Shown: positions 18,080 through 27,507 of the stretch, piece by piece
Numbering within the stretch: position 1 is the stretch's first letter
Layout: each line of letters begins with the position of its first letter
The notes under the pieces: generated by a model
The model's database searches: none
The model's input: the letters and a program-made list of their open reading frames with translations, nothing else
What the model was told of the DNA's origin: nothing
Translations under genes and position numbers: made by a program
Assembly: GCF_003259365.1 (NCBI RefSeq)
Contig: NZ_QLLY01000024.1
Coordinates: forward strand, 58,877-122,876
DNA length: 64,000 nucleotides
Origin: Streptomyces sp. PsTaAH-137
GTDB taxonomy: Bacteria; Actinomycetota; Actinomycetes; Streptomycetales; Streptomycetaceae
Direction of reading: 5' to 3'

Positions 18080-18391
18080 ATGGCTGTCTGGGAGATCGTT
18101 CGGATCGTGGTGCCCGAGGGTAGGCAGGAAGAGTTTGAGGCGGTTGTCCGATCGCACCTGCCACTCCTCGACGAGGAGAAGGGCTGCCTCGACGCCAAGC
18201 TGTTCCGGGCCATCGACAAGGAGGGAGTCATTCTGCTGTGCGTGCAGTGGGAGTCGGTGGAGTACCACACCGAGGTCTTCGCCCAGACCGAGGCGTTCGT
18301 GAAGTTCTCCAGCGCCATGGCGCCCTTCTTCGCGGAGCCTCCGGAGGCATTCCATGCCGATGCCATCATTGACGGATTCCGATCTGCTTGA
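18080..18391 (+). CDS. Antibiotic biosynthesis monooxygenase (ABM) domain protein
   Basis: Dimeric ferredoxin-like fold protein of 103 residues. The strand-helix order VWEIVRIVVPEG, EEFEAVVRSHLPLLDEEKGC, LDAKLFRA and VILLCVQWESVEYHTEV is that of ABM proteins, cofactor-free oxygenases or small decorating enzymes. A strong GGAAGGAG box precedes the ATG. It is 33 bases after the FAD oxidase, so the P450, oxidase and ABM genes are likely one small tailoring operon. Confidence 0.85.
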   Translation: MAVWEIVRIVVPEGRQEEFEAVVRSHLPLLDEEKGCLDAKLFRAIDKEGVILLCVQWESVEYHTEVFAQTEAFVKFSSAMAPFFAEPPEAFHADAIIDGFRSA

Positions 18392-18804
18392 CCGTGAGAC
18401 GCATCTTCTGGGTCGTTCTGGTGTCGTGTGCCGCAGCAGCCTTTGTAGTGCCGCTGCGGCTTGCGCTGGTCGCCAACCGCGAGTACGTGCAGGGCTATTG
18501 GGCAACGGTCACCGACGGCAAGGAAGAGGGCGACTTTGCCTGGAAGAGCCCCGCAGGCCGCACGAGGCGGGGCCCGATCGAGGGCGAGCCGGCGGACGGG
18601 GTGTGGGACGAGGAAGGCGTCGGGACCAGCGATATCACCGGTGACCGGGTGTGGGTTGCACGGGCCGGGGACGCGCATCGTGTGCCGCCGCCCCGGTCCC
18701 GCATGGTGGTCGGGTACGGGGGCGCAGGATTGGTCGCCGGGGTCGCCTGCTACGTGGTGTGGGTGAGGAGAGAGGACCGGCGCGTTGCGGCCAGTGCGTC
18801 CTGA
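18388..18804 (+). CDS. Small membrane protein with two transmembrane helices
   Basis: Protein of 138 residues with a hydrophobic helix near the start (IFWVVLVSCAAAAFVVPL) and another near 108-126 (GYGGAGLVAGVACYVVWV), and a charged loop between. The layout resembles DUF3592-type membrane proteins but I do not recognise a family. The TTG start overlaps the stop of the ABM gene by 4 bases, implying translational coupling; no separate ribosome site. Confidence 0.55.
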   Translation: MTVRRIFWVVLVSCAAAAFVVPLRLALVANREYVQGYWATVTDGKEEGDFAWKSPAGRTRRGPIEGEPADGVWDEEGVGTSDITGDRVWVARAGDAHRVPPPRSRMVVGYGGAGLVAGVACYVVWVRREDRRVAASAS

Positions 18805-19029
18805 AGGTCTGGCCGGTCGCGCTGGACCGAGCCGTCGGATGACCTCGGTGCGCCCCCGCCTCGTCGGACCCGTACATCTGTTGCCCGTGTGCGGATCATC
18901 GGTGTGCAACGCGTGGGCGGCGCCCGTCGGTGCCTGTCGGGGGAGGCTCGTTGTGGAGCGAGTGGAACCCGGCGGGGCCGGGCAGGCGCGGTAGCGGAAG
19001 CAACATCACGAAAGGACGGTGCGGTCGGC

Positions 19030-19731
19030 ATGGCAGCGCGCATACGCCGGACATTCGCAGCAGGCGCACTGGGGATCGCTGCGGCCGGAGCCCTGAGCGG
19101 GTGCGGCGGCGAGGAACGCGCTGATGGGCACGATTACGCGACAGCCGTTGAGCATCCATGCGCGACCCTGCACGGCACCCTCTTGCACACCGATGTCGAT
19201 GGGGACGGCATGGCCGACACCGTCAGTGATCCCAACCGTCGTAGCGACAGGACCAGCGTCACGTTCGCCGACGGAACGGGCATCACACCGGGCGCCAGAG
19301 CCGCGCCGAAAGGCTCCGGGCTTGAGGCCGTCTCGACGTTCGGCGACTTCGACGGGGACGGACATCTCGACATGGCCATCGCGGCGGGCACACCGGACAC
19401 GGTCGATGACCCGGCCCCGGACGCCGGAAGGGTGCACCAGGTCATCTGGGGACCGCTTGGCAAACACCTTGACGGGAAGGCCACCAGCCAGATCACATTG
19501 GCCTCAGGCCAGTTCGTCCACGGGCTGCGCTCCTCCGACGGCGATCACGACGGACGCGCCGAACTCTCTGTGTTCCAGAACGGGGGCGACGGCACGGTGA
19601 ACCGCTATCCGGCCGTGTTCCAGGGCCGCACTGTCAAGGCGGTCAAGGCCGACGGAAACCTGTACGACTTGGCGCACTGGCCCAAGAAGTTCAAGCCGGG
19701 CTGGGCAGACGTCGGAACCTGCAGGAACTGA
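19030..19731 (+). CDS. Lipoprotein with VCBS/FG-GAP-type calcium loops
   Basis: Exported lipoprotein of 233 residues with lipobox LSGC (Cys near 23). Three acidic loops stand out: DVDGDGMADTV, DFDGDGHLDMAIAAG and DGDHDGRAELSVF, the DxDGDG pattern of calcium-binding FG-GAP/VCBS blades. Only part of a propeller could be built at this length. The ATG at 19030 has AAAGGACGG upstream at a somewhat long distance; an open frame upstream lacks a signal peptide. Surface or cell-wall role likely. Confidence 0.8.
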   Translation: MAARIRRTFAAGALGIAAAGALSGCGGEERADGHDYATAVEHPCATLHGTLLHTDVDGDGMADTVSDPNRRSDRTSVTFADGTGITPGARAAPKGSGLEAVSTFGDFDGDGHLDMAIAAGTPDTVDDPAPDAGRVHQVIWGPLGKHLDGKATSQITLASGQFVHGLRSSDGDHDGRAELSVFQNGGDGTVNRYPAVFQGRTVKAVKADGNLYDLAHWPKKFKPGWADVGTCRN

Positions 19732-19836
19732 CTCCCCGCAGAGACGGCACCTTGCCGGACGGCCGGCAGGCGTGGCGCGCGGAACTGCTTTCGACAGAAG
19801 CCCGCGAGGTGCGTCACGCCCATGGGCGCAACCTCC

Positions 19837-20427
19837 TTAAACCTTGGGCACTGCCCACTCGATGGGATCATGACCTGCGTGTGTGTACACGACCGTGCTG
19901 GGGCGCGTGCCGTGCTCCAAGGAGAAGGTGATCTTGCCTGCCAGACAGGTGCCGGCCGTGACTGGAATGCCGTCACCAGTGGGGAACTCAGGCTGGGGTA
20001 CGCCGCTGCCGGACAGTAGCGGGGCGTTGAGGCGTGAGCCGTCGGGGAATTCAAGTGCCCACGGGGTCTGGGCAGCGAGGATCGGTGTGCTGCTGACGTC
20101 GGCGCAGACCCGTACTTCGAGGATTGCCCACGTGGGGTTCTTGAAGTCGGTGGCCTCATTGGGAAGGTCGAGTCTGGCGGGCTGGGTGTACGAGAGCGCG
20201 GTGAAGGTGCCGCCGATGGGGCTGCCGTCGATGTCGGTGTCGCTCCAGTGGCTTCCCGTGCCGAGTTTGCGGGTGCCGGTGAGCTGATCCGTGGCTGTTG
20301 TCGAGGCTGCGGGCTTCCTGCTGTTCATGTGCGTTGCAGTGGGTGTGGGCGTGCTGGTACTGCATCCGGTGACGGTGTGGAGCAGAAGTCCAACGGCGAG
20401 GAGGCCGGTGGTAGCGCGTGCGTGCAC
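19837..20427 (-). CDS. Putative lipoprotein, paralogue of the one at 11934
   Basis: Lipoprotein of 196 residues: lipobox VTGC (Cys near 22), Thr/Pro/Ser linker, then a domain with SHWSDTDIDGSPIGGTFTAL, LPNEATDFKNPTWAILEVRV, FSLEHGTRPSTVVY and the end DPIEWAVPKV. The same landmarks occur in the same order in the 11934 lipoprotein. The GTG start has AGGAGG five bases upstream, which fixes it. No named family recognised. Confidence 0.85.
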   Translation of the reverse strand: MHARATTGLLAVGLLLHTVTGCSTSTPTPTATHMNSRKPAASTTATDQLTGTRKLGTGSHWSDTDIDGSPIGGTFTALSYTQPARLDLPNEATDFKNPTWAILEVRVCADVSSTPILAAQTPWALEFPDGSRLNAPLLSGSGVPQPEFPTGDGIPVTAGTCLAGKITFSLEHGTRPSTVVYTHAGHDPIEWAVPKV

Positions 20428-20977
20428 GAGTCCTCCTGAGATGTGCCGTGGTGATGCTGTCCGATTTCCAACCTCTGTTCAGTGAGTGCGATTTGGATGG
20501 ACCTGCAGAAAGGCGAAGCTCCTGATGGATGCCTCTTCCGCCCGAATGCCGTCGCGGTCGCCGCGGGGCACAGTGCGCCAGCGTGCGCTCCGGGATGCAG
20601 CAGCGAGTCGGTCACACTCCCACTCCTCCCACCGGGCCCGCCATGCCGGTATCCCGCCCCGTACGCAGATGGAGCGCGTCCTCAACCCTCGCTAGCCGCA
20701 ATGGTGTTAGGGGTGACTATGGTGCGGGCCGGCCTCGTTGTCACTGGGGTACGAGAAGAGCGAAGCGAGCCGTCACCGCACGCGGCGATTGTGTCCTCGT
20801 TCCCCGAAATGCGGCGCTGACCCATGCCCGATCTTTTGAGGCCTGCAAGTCCTACGTGCGCATCGGTGGCCTGAACCATCACGCGTCGCATTGCACGCGC
20901 ATGCGGCGGCAGGGAGGACACCGCCCCGATCCGCTTGAGCTTGCCTGTGTTTTCCTGCGTGCCGCTGAGGACTTGGG
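20428..20977. other. Gene-free stretch
   Basis: Several overlapping open frames exist but none has a ribosome site plus protein-like composition. Nothing else recognised. Confidence 0.4.
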
Positions 20978-21196
20978 ATGAGTGAGTGCCCTGAGCACCG
21001 GCAAGGTCTCAACTGGTTCACGGTCCAGGAGCCCAAAGGCAACGGGGCGTGTGTGGAGGGGGTGCTCCTGGGGGAGGGAAGCGTAGCCGTGCGCTTCAGC
21101 AAAGACCGTGACACCTGGCCGTTCATGAGGGGCGGTCATGGCTGGTCCCGCCTCGTTCAGAGTGCCGGGGCGGGCCTCTTCGGCTCTGCCGGCTGA
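20978..21196 (+). CDS. Small protein with DUF397-like pattern
   Basis: 72 residues. The run WFTVQEPKGNGACVEGVLL, then VAVRFSKDRDTWPF and GWSRLVQ parallels DUF397 proteins (W-x-S, CVEV, VAVRDSK, W-x-x-F), which usually follow an XRE-type regulator. No XRE gene is found here, so it is an orphan or relic. ATG with GAGGA upstream. Confidence 0.45.
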   Translation: MSECPEHRQGLNWFTVQEPKGNGACVEGVLLGEGSVAVRFSKDRDTWPFMRGGHGWSRLVQSAGAGLFGSAG

Positions 21197-21268
21197 GCTG
21201 GCCGCGCGCCCTGCCACCACTGCGGCGCGGCCTTGAGCCCACAGCTGATGTGCTCAGGACCCGCTCGC

Positions 21269-22132
21269 TCAGCTCCCTCCTGCCCCGTGACGCCGGAGGA
21301 CGACTCGTGCCACCGCGTCAGCGGCCCGCACGAAGCGTTCCGCCTCACCCGGCGCGGCCTGCGCCCGCGGCCGCACGCTCTCGCTGTGCGCGACGAGGCG
21401 GAAGATGAGCGCGCGCACCAGCATCTGCGGCCAGTCGGGGTGCTCGTGGGCGGCCAGGAGGCCGTATGGCAGGCCGAACCACAGCAGGCCGTCCGCGATC
21501 ACGACGGCCTCGGCGAACAGCGGGGGTCGCCAGTACGGGGAGAAGTCGATGACCGCGGGCGCCCGGCCCGGCGCGAGCAGGACGTTGCCGGTGAGGTCCC
21601 CGTGGACGAGCTGGGCTGCCGCCTGGTTTACCGGGTGCCTCAGGTCCAGCAGGGTCGACAACGGTGCTGCGAGGTCGTCGACCACTTCGGCCTCCAGCTC
21701 GCCCCACGCCACCCGGTCGGCCACCGCCCAGGGATGCGACCGCCGGTCGAGGAAGTCCGGCCTGGGCATCCCGCGCAGCGCGGCGTGGAAGGCGCGGCCC
21801 GCGTCGAGTACATCGCCCCAGCGGCCCTGCGGCCCGGCCCTGCCCAGCACGAACCCACTGGCCATCCAGCCGTCCACGACGCAGCGGCCGTCGGCGGCCC
21901 GCAGCGGCGGCGGAACGCGGAACCCGCCGTCCCGCGCCAGACTCTCGAACAGCGCGGTCGCCCACTCGACCTCGTCGTTTGCGCCCTCCGCGGGCTTGAA
22001 CACGTACCCGCCGACGAGAACGCTGCGTCCCTGCCCACCGGCGAGCGGGACGGCCGAGCCCGTGACGCCGAAGGCGTCGAGCACGGCGGGAGGCGGGACG
22101 GCGTCACTCGGCAGCTCGCTCACGCCCCTCAT
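21269..22132 (-). CDS. Aminoglycoside-phosphotransferase-like protein (TIGR02569 type)
   Basis: Kinase-fold protein of about 287 residues. An N-lobe with GGQGRSVLVGGYVFKP, then the catalytic loop LVHGDLTGNVLLAPG (HGDxxxxN) and the metal-binding IDFSPYWRPP match the APH/choline-kinase superfamily and in particular an actinobacterial group of this length. Substrate unknown. The start is taken as ATG 22132; GTG 22123 after GAGGGG is an alternative. Confidence 0.85.
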   Translation of the reverse strand: MRGVSELPSDAVPPPAVLDAFGVTGSAVPLAGGQGRSVLVGGYVFKPAEGANDEVEWATALFESLARDGGFRVPPPLRAADGRCVVDGWMASGFVLGRAGPQGRWGDVLDAGRAFHAALRGMPRPDFLDRRSHPWAVADRVAWGELEAEVVDDLAAPLSTLLDLRHPVNQAAAQLVHGDLTGNVLLAPGRAPAVIDFSPYWRPPLFAEAVVIADGLLWFGLPYGLLAAHEHPDWPQMLVRALIFRLVAHSESVRPRAQAAPGEAERFVRAADAVARVVLRRHGAGGS

Positions 22133-23417
22133 CCTGCCGACGTCCCCGGCTCGGCGCACCTCGGTTTCCCCGCGCCACCACGAGCAGCGGGCGGGCGCCA
22201 CGTCACACTCAGGCACCCAGTGCCGCCTCGGCCCGCAACAGCCTTAGCCCAAGCCGGACTTCGAGTGGCCCGGCCTAAGCCTGTCGGGGCCGAGGAGTTC
22301 GTACACCACGGGGTGGCTGTTCTGCACGGCCAGCGGCGACCAGCTCGAAGAGCGGCCGTTTACCGGCTCTGCGTCGTGACCGGTCCGGACACGTGGTCCG
22401 CTGGCGGTCCCAGTTGGTGATTGAGAGGGGGAGCGCCGGGCACTTACGGGGCCGCTGCAACTAATGAGGGCCGCCCGCCGTCGACGACGCCGGTGTCCCT
22501 CGAACTGGAACCGGTTCGCTGGAAGTTCGCGTACCTTGAATCGCCCCGAAGCATTCTTGATCTCCTGCTGGTGCACCCCTAAAGGCTGTCGCTGTCCAGC
22601 GGCTGCCGCGAGCGCACGCTCGCCGAGTCCGAGTCGCTGTTCCATCAGGCAGGACTCAAGTGTGCCAGGACAGGCGGTCCGCGTCGCTCGTCCACGTCCT
22701 GGAAGCCGTGGTCCTCTGACGCCCCACCGTCGGACTCCCTGAGTCTCGCAGCAGGCCGATGGGCACGGGCCCGGGAAGGCACGCCAGGCAAGTGGGCGGA
22801 CTCCAGCTGCCGAAGTCTCGTCGACGCAGGATGCTTCAGCGAGTGGGGGAGCACCCCGGGCCCTTCACGAGTGCGCAGAGCGGTGATCTCGTCGGCAAGC
22901 GCAAGCCTGCCCCAGCCGTCTTCATAGCCGTAGACGCTCGCCAGCGTCCGGATCTCATAGCCACCGTTTACGATCTCGATGTCCGTGGGCGTGATGAGCG
23001 ACGGGTGGGCGCTGTAGACCGCCGCCGACCCCGTCTGCAACTCGTCTCGGACGTGCGCAGATGGGTCGCGGCGTGGTGGTCAGCCCTCGACGGTGCGTCG
23101 ATCCCGCGAGAGAGCCACGGGTCATGGAAAGCGATGCCCGTCGGGCACTTGTCGGTGTGGCACTTCTGCCCCTGGACGGAGGCTGATGGAAAGCATCGCC
23201 TCACGCCCGACTGATCATGTCGGCGCCGCGGAGGAGACCATGACGTCTTCGGGAACTCCCAGCTTCCCGAGCCGATGCACGTGACATCGCCGCTCAGCCC
23301 CCGCCTGTTCGGCGTCACACCGTCCAGCAGAGCGCACGGCTCGGGACGATCCCCCCCCGCAGCAGTGCGGCGTGCGGACGGTTATCGTCTCCAGGCACCG
23401 GCGACGGAGGGGGACCG
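22133..23417. other. Long stretch of decayed DNA
   Basis: No intact gene. It includes the coding relic at 22780-23110 listed separately and a minus-strand piece near 22500-22580 reading NASGRFKVRELPANRFQFEG without a clear start or end. Confidence 0.4.
22780..23110 (-). pseudogene. Coding relic, unknown function
   Basis: The minus strand reads RDRRTVEG, a TGA, then RRDPSAHVRDELQTGSAAVY, SLITPTDIEIVNGGYEIRT and VYGYEDGWGRLALADEITAL. The sequence is protein-like on both sides of the stop. No ATG/GTG with a ribosome site. Family not recognised. Confidence 0.35.
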
Positions 23418-23732
23418 ATGGGGCGTAGCACCATGCCGATAGAGAACCGGGGCAGCGGCAAGCTCTGTCTCTTCATCGAGCCGCAGTGCGAGGACTACTG
23501 GATGGAACCGGGGGAGGAGTTCACGGTCCGTCCCGCGGCGGACGGGGCGGACGTCTGGTTCGGCACTTCTGTTGCAAAGGGCTGCGTCACCGTGTGGCTG
23601 TACGAGGACGGCGACCCGAACAAGGTCGTTCTCGACTGTGCCGTCGTCGACGCGAGCGGTACCCGACTGGCCTCCGGACATCAAAGGCCCCCCGGTCAAC
23701 GCTGGTCGGCGGCCGACCCGATCATCGACTGA
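23418..23732 (+). CDS. Small conserved hypothetical protein
   Basis: 104 residues, beta-rich: IENRGSGKLCLFIEPQCEDY, PGEEFTVRPAADGADVWFG, CVTVWLYEDGDPNKVVLDC. A strong GGAGGGGG box lies before the ATG, supporting translation. Four Cys residues are spread over the chain. The pattern recalls small streptomycete proteins found in toxin/immunity neighbourhoods, but I do not recognise a family. Confidence 0.65.
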   Translation: MGRSTMPIENRGSGKLCLFIEPQCEDYWMEPGEEFTVRPAADGADVWFGTSVAKGCVTVWLYEDGDPNKVVLDCAVVDASGTRLASGHQRPPGQRWSAADPIID

Positions 23733-23996
23733 GTCCTCGATGAACGCACCGCACATCCGAGAAGGGCTGAGGCAGTCATGACGGAGATCCGTCCGCGGTG
23801 GCGACCATCGGGTCACTGGGGTAGCGCGAGTCGAGCGGGACGCGCTCGTGGAGCCGGACGGTGTGCTGGACGTTGCAGCGATCTGCGGGCAGCTCGTCCG
23901 GGACCCGGAAGAAGCTGTCCGGCGGGGTGCCGCGGAGGTCTCGACGTGGGTGGACGGCACGAGGTGCTGATGTGAGTCGAGTGGCCTGTGGGCTGA
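23733..23996. other. Gene-free stretch with a possible frameshifted small gene
   Basis: ATG 23778 opens MTEIRPRW; a different frame then reads ERDALVEPDGVLDVAAICG and PEEAVRRGAAEVSTWVDGT. This may be one small gene broken by a frameshift. Confidence 0.3.
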
Positions 23997-24084
23997 TCAT
24001 CCAGCCGTCGCGTGGGGTGCCCGGCGTTCGTTGAAGCTGCCGTCGCGGAGCATCTCGAAGAGCACGTCGGCTCTGCGACGGGCC
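23997..24084 (-). mobile_element. IS110-family transposase C-terminal remnant
   Basis: The minus strand reads ARRRADVLFEMLRDGSF followed by NERRAPHATAG and a stop, the typical end of IS110-family transposases (RR-x-VL-x-MLRDG). The catalytic DEDD and Ser regions are absent upstream, so only a scar remains. Confidence 0.6.
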
Positions 24085-24094
24085 GATAGCACTG

Positions 24095-24778
24095 TTGCCG
24101 CTGGCGCAGCTCTACACACGGGACATCCCCGACCTGCACACGCCCGCCGGCACGGATCTGCTCCAGGTACTGTGGTGTCCTTTTGACCACCCGCCGAAAA
24201 GCTACATGCCCAGGACCGTGTTGTTCTGGCGGTCCGCAGCCAAGGTCGCCAACGTGCTGGCCGCGCCCCCGGAGCCGCCCGCGGTGCAGCGCGCAGACTA
24301 CCTGCCCGAGCCATGCCTGCTTCTGCCGGAGCAGGTCACCGAATACCCCAACCCCTTGGAACTGAGCAAAGAATTGCGGAGCCTGGTCGGGGACTGGAGC
24401 AGATGGGAAGCCGCCAGTGACATCGTGGACAGCTGTAACGCGTCGTATCCGAGCGAGTTCTACTCGACCAACCTCTCCGTCGCGCCCGGCTGGAAGGCTG
24501 GCGGCTGGGCCTCCTGGGGCCTGACCGACCCGATCCCTCAGTCCTGCCCTGCATGCGACACCGCGATGAACCCTCTGCTGACCATCGCCACTAACGAATG
24601 GGACAGCAGTAACCACAGCTGGATCCCCTATGAGATGCAACGATCCGTAGCGCCCACCCGGGCAGGCGAGTCTCGTCCGAATCAGCCGACAGCCATCCAG
24701 ATCGGCCGCGGTTACAAACAGCAGCTCTACGTCTGCCCAGCCTCACCCGAGCACCCCCACACCGAGCTGATGCAGTAG
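24095..24778 (+). CDS. Conserved hypothetical protein, probably 5'-truncated
   Basis: 227 residues. Landmarks are PLAQLYTRDIPDL, LLQVLWCPFDH, ADYLPEPCLLLPEQVTEYP, WKAGGWASWGLTDP with a CPACD zinc-like pair, and QLYVCPASPEH. Streptomyces has longer proteins of this kind resembling the YwqG/DUF1963 group (percent-type metal or ligand sensing unknown). The TTG start has no ribosome site and the upstream DNA is an IS110 scar, so the N-terminus was probably lost on insertion. Confidence 0.6.
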   Translation: MPLAQLYTRDIPDLHTPAGTDLLQVLWCPFDHPPKSYMPRTVLFWRSAAKVANVLAAPPEPPAVQRADYLPEPCLLLPEQVTEYPNPLELSKELRSLVGDWSRWEAASDIVDSCNASYPSEFYSTNLSVAPGWKAGGWASWGLTDPIPQSCPACDTAMNPLLTIATNEWDSSNHSWIPYEMQRSVAPTRAGESRPNQPTAIQIGRGYKQQLYVCPASPEHPHTELMQ

Positions 24779-25121
24779 ACGCCCAGCAGCAACCCGTCGC
24801 ACGACAACCGATCCGCTGTGCGCCGGACGGCCCGCTGGCGACGTGCTTGAGGAAGTGCTCAACGAGGTCCAGACAAACGTGCTCAGTTGAAGGTCGCTGA
24901 CGACGTCCCCGTCAGCTGCGATGACACACGGACGCCGTGAAGCTCGGCAACGGCGGCATCGACGACACATGCGCCCATTGCCGCACCATCCTGGAGGTCG
25001 AAAATCTTGGTCTCGTCTCCGACCTGCGGGAGAAAACCGCCCTCTGGGCTACCTGTAGGCGAGTAGCCCCCGGCCGATATTTCCGGCAGGGGACTCAGCG
25101 TGTCCATAGAATCCTGCTTCA
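24779..25121. other. Short stretch with weak open frames
   Basis: A plus-strand frame from 24937 and a minus-strand one from 25122 overlap each other; neither has a ribosome site. Nothing firmly supported. Confidence 0.3.
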
Positions 25122-25388
25122 ATGAAGAGACGCGTGCAATTCACCGAGCAGGTTGTGCGGTTCCGTGACTACATGCCGGTCGCGGACCGGGAGAAGTTCC
25201 TGCGTCTCGTTGCCAGGATCGCAGTCGAGCCCGAAGGTGCCGACAGCTACCTTGCCTACACGAGCGACGCTGTGACACGCGAGGCCTGGGACGACCGCGT
25301 GATGGTCCACTATGTCGTGACGAGATTCTTCGTGGTCGTCATCGAGGCCGACATCTACGACGCGTCGCGTGGCTTCAACGAGGTGTAG
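25122..25388 (+). CDS. Small protein with RelE/ParE-like pattern
   Basis: 88 residues: RRVQFTEQVVRFRDYMP, REKFLRLVARIAVEPE, then AWDDRVMVHYVVTRFFVVVI. The helix-helix-strand layout with a closing hydrophobic hairpin is like RelE/ParE toxins and their solitary relatives in Streptomyces. No antitoxin gene is adjacent and no ribosome site is visible. Could be an orphan conserved protein. Confidence 0.45.
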   Translation: MKRRVQFTEQVVRFRDYMPVADREKFLRLVARIAVEPEGADSYLAYTSDAVTREAWDDRVMVHYVVTRFFVVVIEADIYDASRGFNEV

Positions 25389-25923
25389 TCGGGCACGCGA
25401 GGGCCCTATCATTGGTCGAGGCCTTTGTCGTGGGCGCGAGTGTGGAGCGGATGATCCACCGGCCCAGCACATCACCAGGTGGGCTCGTTCCTCATACGTG
25501 GCTGGGTAGTTTCCCGGATACGCCGACACTGGCGCGGAGGACGCGGCGGCGATGCTGACCGTCACTGGTATCGAGACTCTGTGGGAATCTGATGTGCCCA
25601 TGTGGGCCTGTGTGAGGGGCAGTTGAGGGCAATGAGCCTTTCGAAACCCGCGAAGCACGATCTCCTCGCGCTCGGCGTCTACGTGGCGGGGGTGGTGTAA
25701 CTCCGTTCCGCTGCCCATCCTCCGATGAGCGTGGCTCCTTTGGAGGGAGGCCAGAGTCGGGCGCTTGGTGATCCGAGCGCGCAAAGCCGATCGGGCAGAT
25801 GACGCAAGGCAATGGCTAGCCCCCGGAGTCTTCTGTGGGGCCGAGTGGCCCGTGACGCGGCAGAGCGTGCGCAGCGGCGAGGGGCGGTGCGCCGACCGCT
25901 CCTCCTGTGCGACAACGCCGTTG
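25389..25923. other. Gene-free stretch
   Basis: No recognisable gene or repeat in the ~530 bases between the RelE-like gene and the GNAT relic. Confidence 0.35.
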
Positions 25924-26382
25924 TCAGGGGCGGTAGTTGCACTCCGCGATCGTTGAGTGCTTGTTCCAGCCCAATGTCTCGTACGGCGCACGGCCCGCGT
26001 GCGTCGCGCCGAGAACACCCGTGTCCGTACCCCGGGCCAGGGGCTGGTCGGCGGGTGTGCGCATCGCGAAGCTGTCCAGGCCGCGCCGCTGGTGAGTCTC
26101 CGCGGTCACCACTCGGTCCACTCCCGAGGCGTCGCCGAGGATCGTCGCCCGTCCCTGTTCGGCTGGCGTGCCCGCCTCGTCCCGCATACGGACATGAACG
26201 ACGTCGTGGAGGGACCCGGCGTCCACGCGGTATCCCTTGGGCGTGCGCGGTGTCGTTGCGATCAGGTCGGCGGCCGAGAGATGACCGGTTCTTTCCTGGG
26301 CCGTCACCCATCCCGGCGACAGCCTGGGTTCAATTCCCCCGGGCTCATCGGGCATCTTCATCCAGGTCCGCTGGGTCATCAC
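25924..26382 (-). pseudogene. GNAT-type acetyltransferase, truncated
   Basis: 152 codons. The C-terminal half has the GNAT core VDRVVTAETHQRRGLDS (acetyl-CoA loop, usually RRxGxG/A, here partly changed), then TGVLGATHAGRAPYETLGW and the end ECNYRP. The N-terminal part GGIEPRLSPGWVTAQE fits the longer actinobacterial GNATs, which start earlier, so the 5' end is missing. No ribosome site at the apparent start. Probably not functional. Confidence 0.55.
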
Positions 26383-26746
26383 CGAGACGGCTGCGATACG
26401 GACAACCGTTCCTCGGTCTCAGGGAGCACGTGACGTCCCACCTCGGCGGGATTGTCGGCCACCTCTACGAAGCAGCCCCAGGGTTGTTTGACCGGTGGAG
26501 GCGTTCGCCGTGACGGTCCAGCCGCCCGTCCCCCATGTCCCGACCGTGTTGGCAAGCGGACGGACAGCACCCGATTGCGAGCGCCGTGTGGTCCGGAACC
26601 GGCGCGGAGCCCTGCTGCACCGCACGGCCACGTCCCCGCATGTCGCTCACGGCAGAACCCGTCACGGAACCAATCGACGAGAAAAGTGATCATGCATATA
26701 CGAAGTGAATAGCGCAACGCTGTTCGAGAACGGGGGCATTGAGTTC
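26383..26746. other. Gene-free stretch
   Basis: Only overlapping weak frames; may contain further relic of the GNAT gene. Promoter of the membrane-anchored protein at 26747 is expected at the right end. Confidence 0.3.
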
Positions 26747-27421
26747 ATGTTCATGGTCCGTCCACCGCGGGCCGGCAGACTCGCGGTGGCGATACTGGCG
26801 CTCGCCGGGGTCACCGCAAGCGTGCTGATCGGCCGGGAAGGGCTGCGCACCGTGGTGGGCTGCGGCCTGGCCAATGACCCGTACGCGTCTCAGACCGCGG
26901 AGGACTGGAAGGCGGGTGCGGACCACGTGGTGGTGGCCCTGCCGGTCTCCGAGCGAGAAATCAACCGGAAGGACTTCGACAAGGGGCCCGTGCGGTACAC
27001 GGTCGACCGGTCGGTGACGTTCCGGAAAGAGAAGGTGCTGTGGTCCGCTGACACTCCCCGGCACGGGATGGGGAGCGCCTTCGACATGACCGCCCCCGGC
27101 TGGTCGACGTACCGGAACGGCAATCGGGTCAAGCGCACCGCTCCGGACGCACCTCGGCTGGAGACAGGTCACGCATACGTCCTTGCCCTGCGCTGGGACG
27201 CCGGCCAGTGGATCGTCCTCGGAGAGGGTGCCGCCGTGCCGTTCGACGAGCATGTGGTGGGGCGAGGGGAGTGGTGCGGCCGGGTGCTGAACGAGGACGA
27301 CTTCGCCAAGGGTGAGCAGTTCTCGCCACGGGATGACCCCAGTCTGGAAGAGACGGTGCGTGGCCAGGACGAAGACGCCATCGCCCGCGAACTCGTGAAG
27401 GCGGGCGGCAAGAGGCCATAG
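26747..27421 (+). CDS. Membrane-anchored conserved hypothetical protein
   Basis: 224 residues. An N-terminal helix (RLAVAILALAGVTASVLIG, about 9-27) anchors an extracytoplasmic domain with VVALPVSEREINRKDF, DRSVTFRKEKVLW, LETGHAYVLALRWDAGQW and WCGRVLNEDDF. The beta-rich pattern resembles streptomycete exported proteins of unknown role. Two ATGs (26747, 26753) are close; GTG 26705 is a longer alternative. No neighbour suggests a pathway. Confidence 0.7.
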   Translation: MFMVRPPRAGRLAVAILALAGVTASVLIGREGLRTVVGCGLANDPYASQTAEDWKAGADHVVVALPVSEREINRKDFDKGPVRYTVDRSVTFRKEKVLWSADTPRHGMGSAFDMTAPGWSTYRNGNRVKRTAPDAPRLETGHAYVLALRWDAGQWIVLGEGAAVPFDEHVVGRGEWCGRVLNEDDFAKGEQFSPRDDPSLEETVRGQDEDAIARELVKAGGKRP

Positions 27422-27507
27422 AGCTGACCGGTGCCCGGCGCCGGTTGCTCCGCCGCGCGGTGATGTTCACCGTCACGATTCGGGCCAAAGGCCCGGGCAG
27501 GCCCTGG

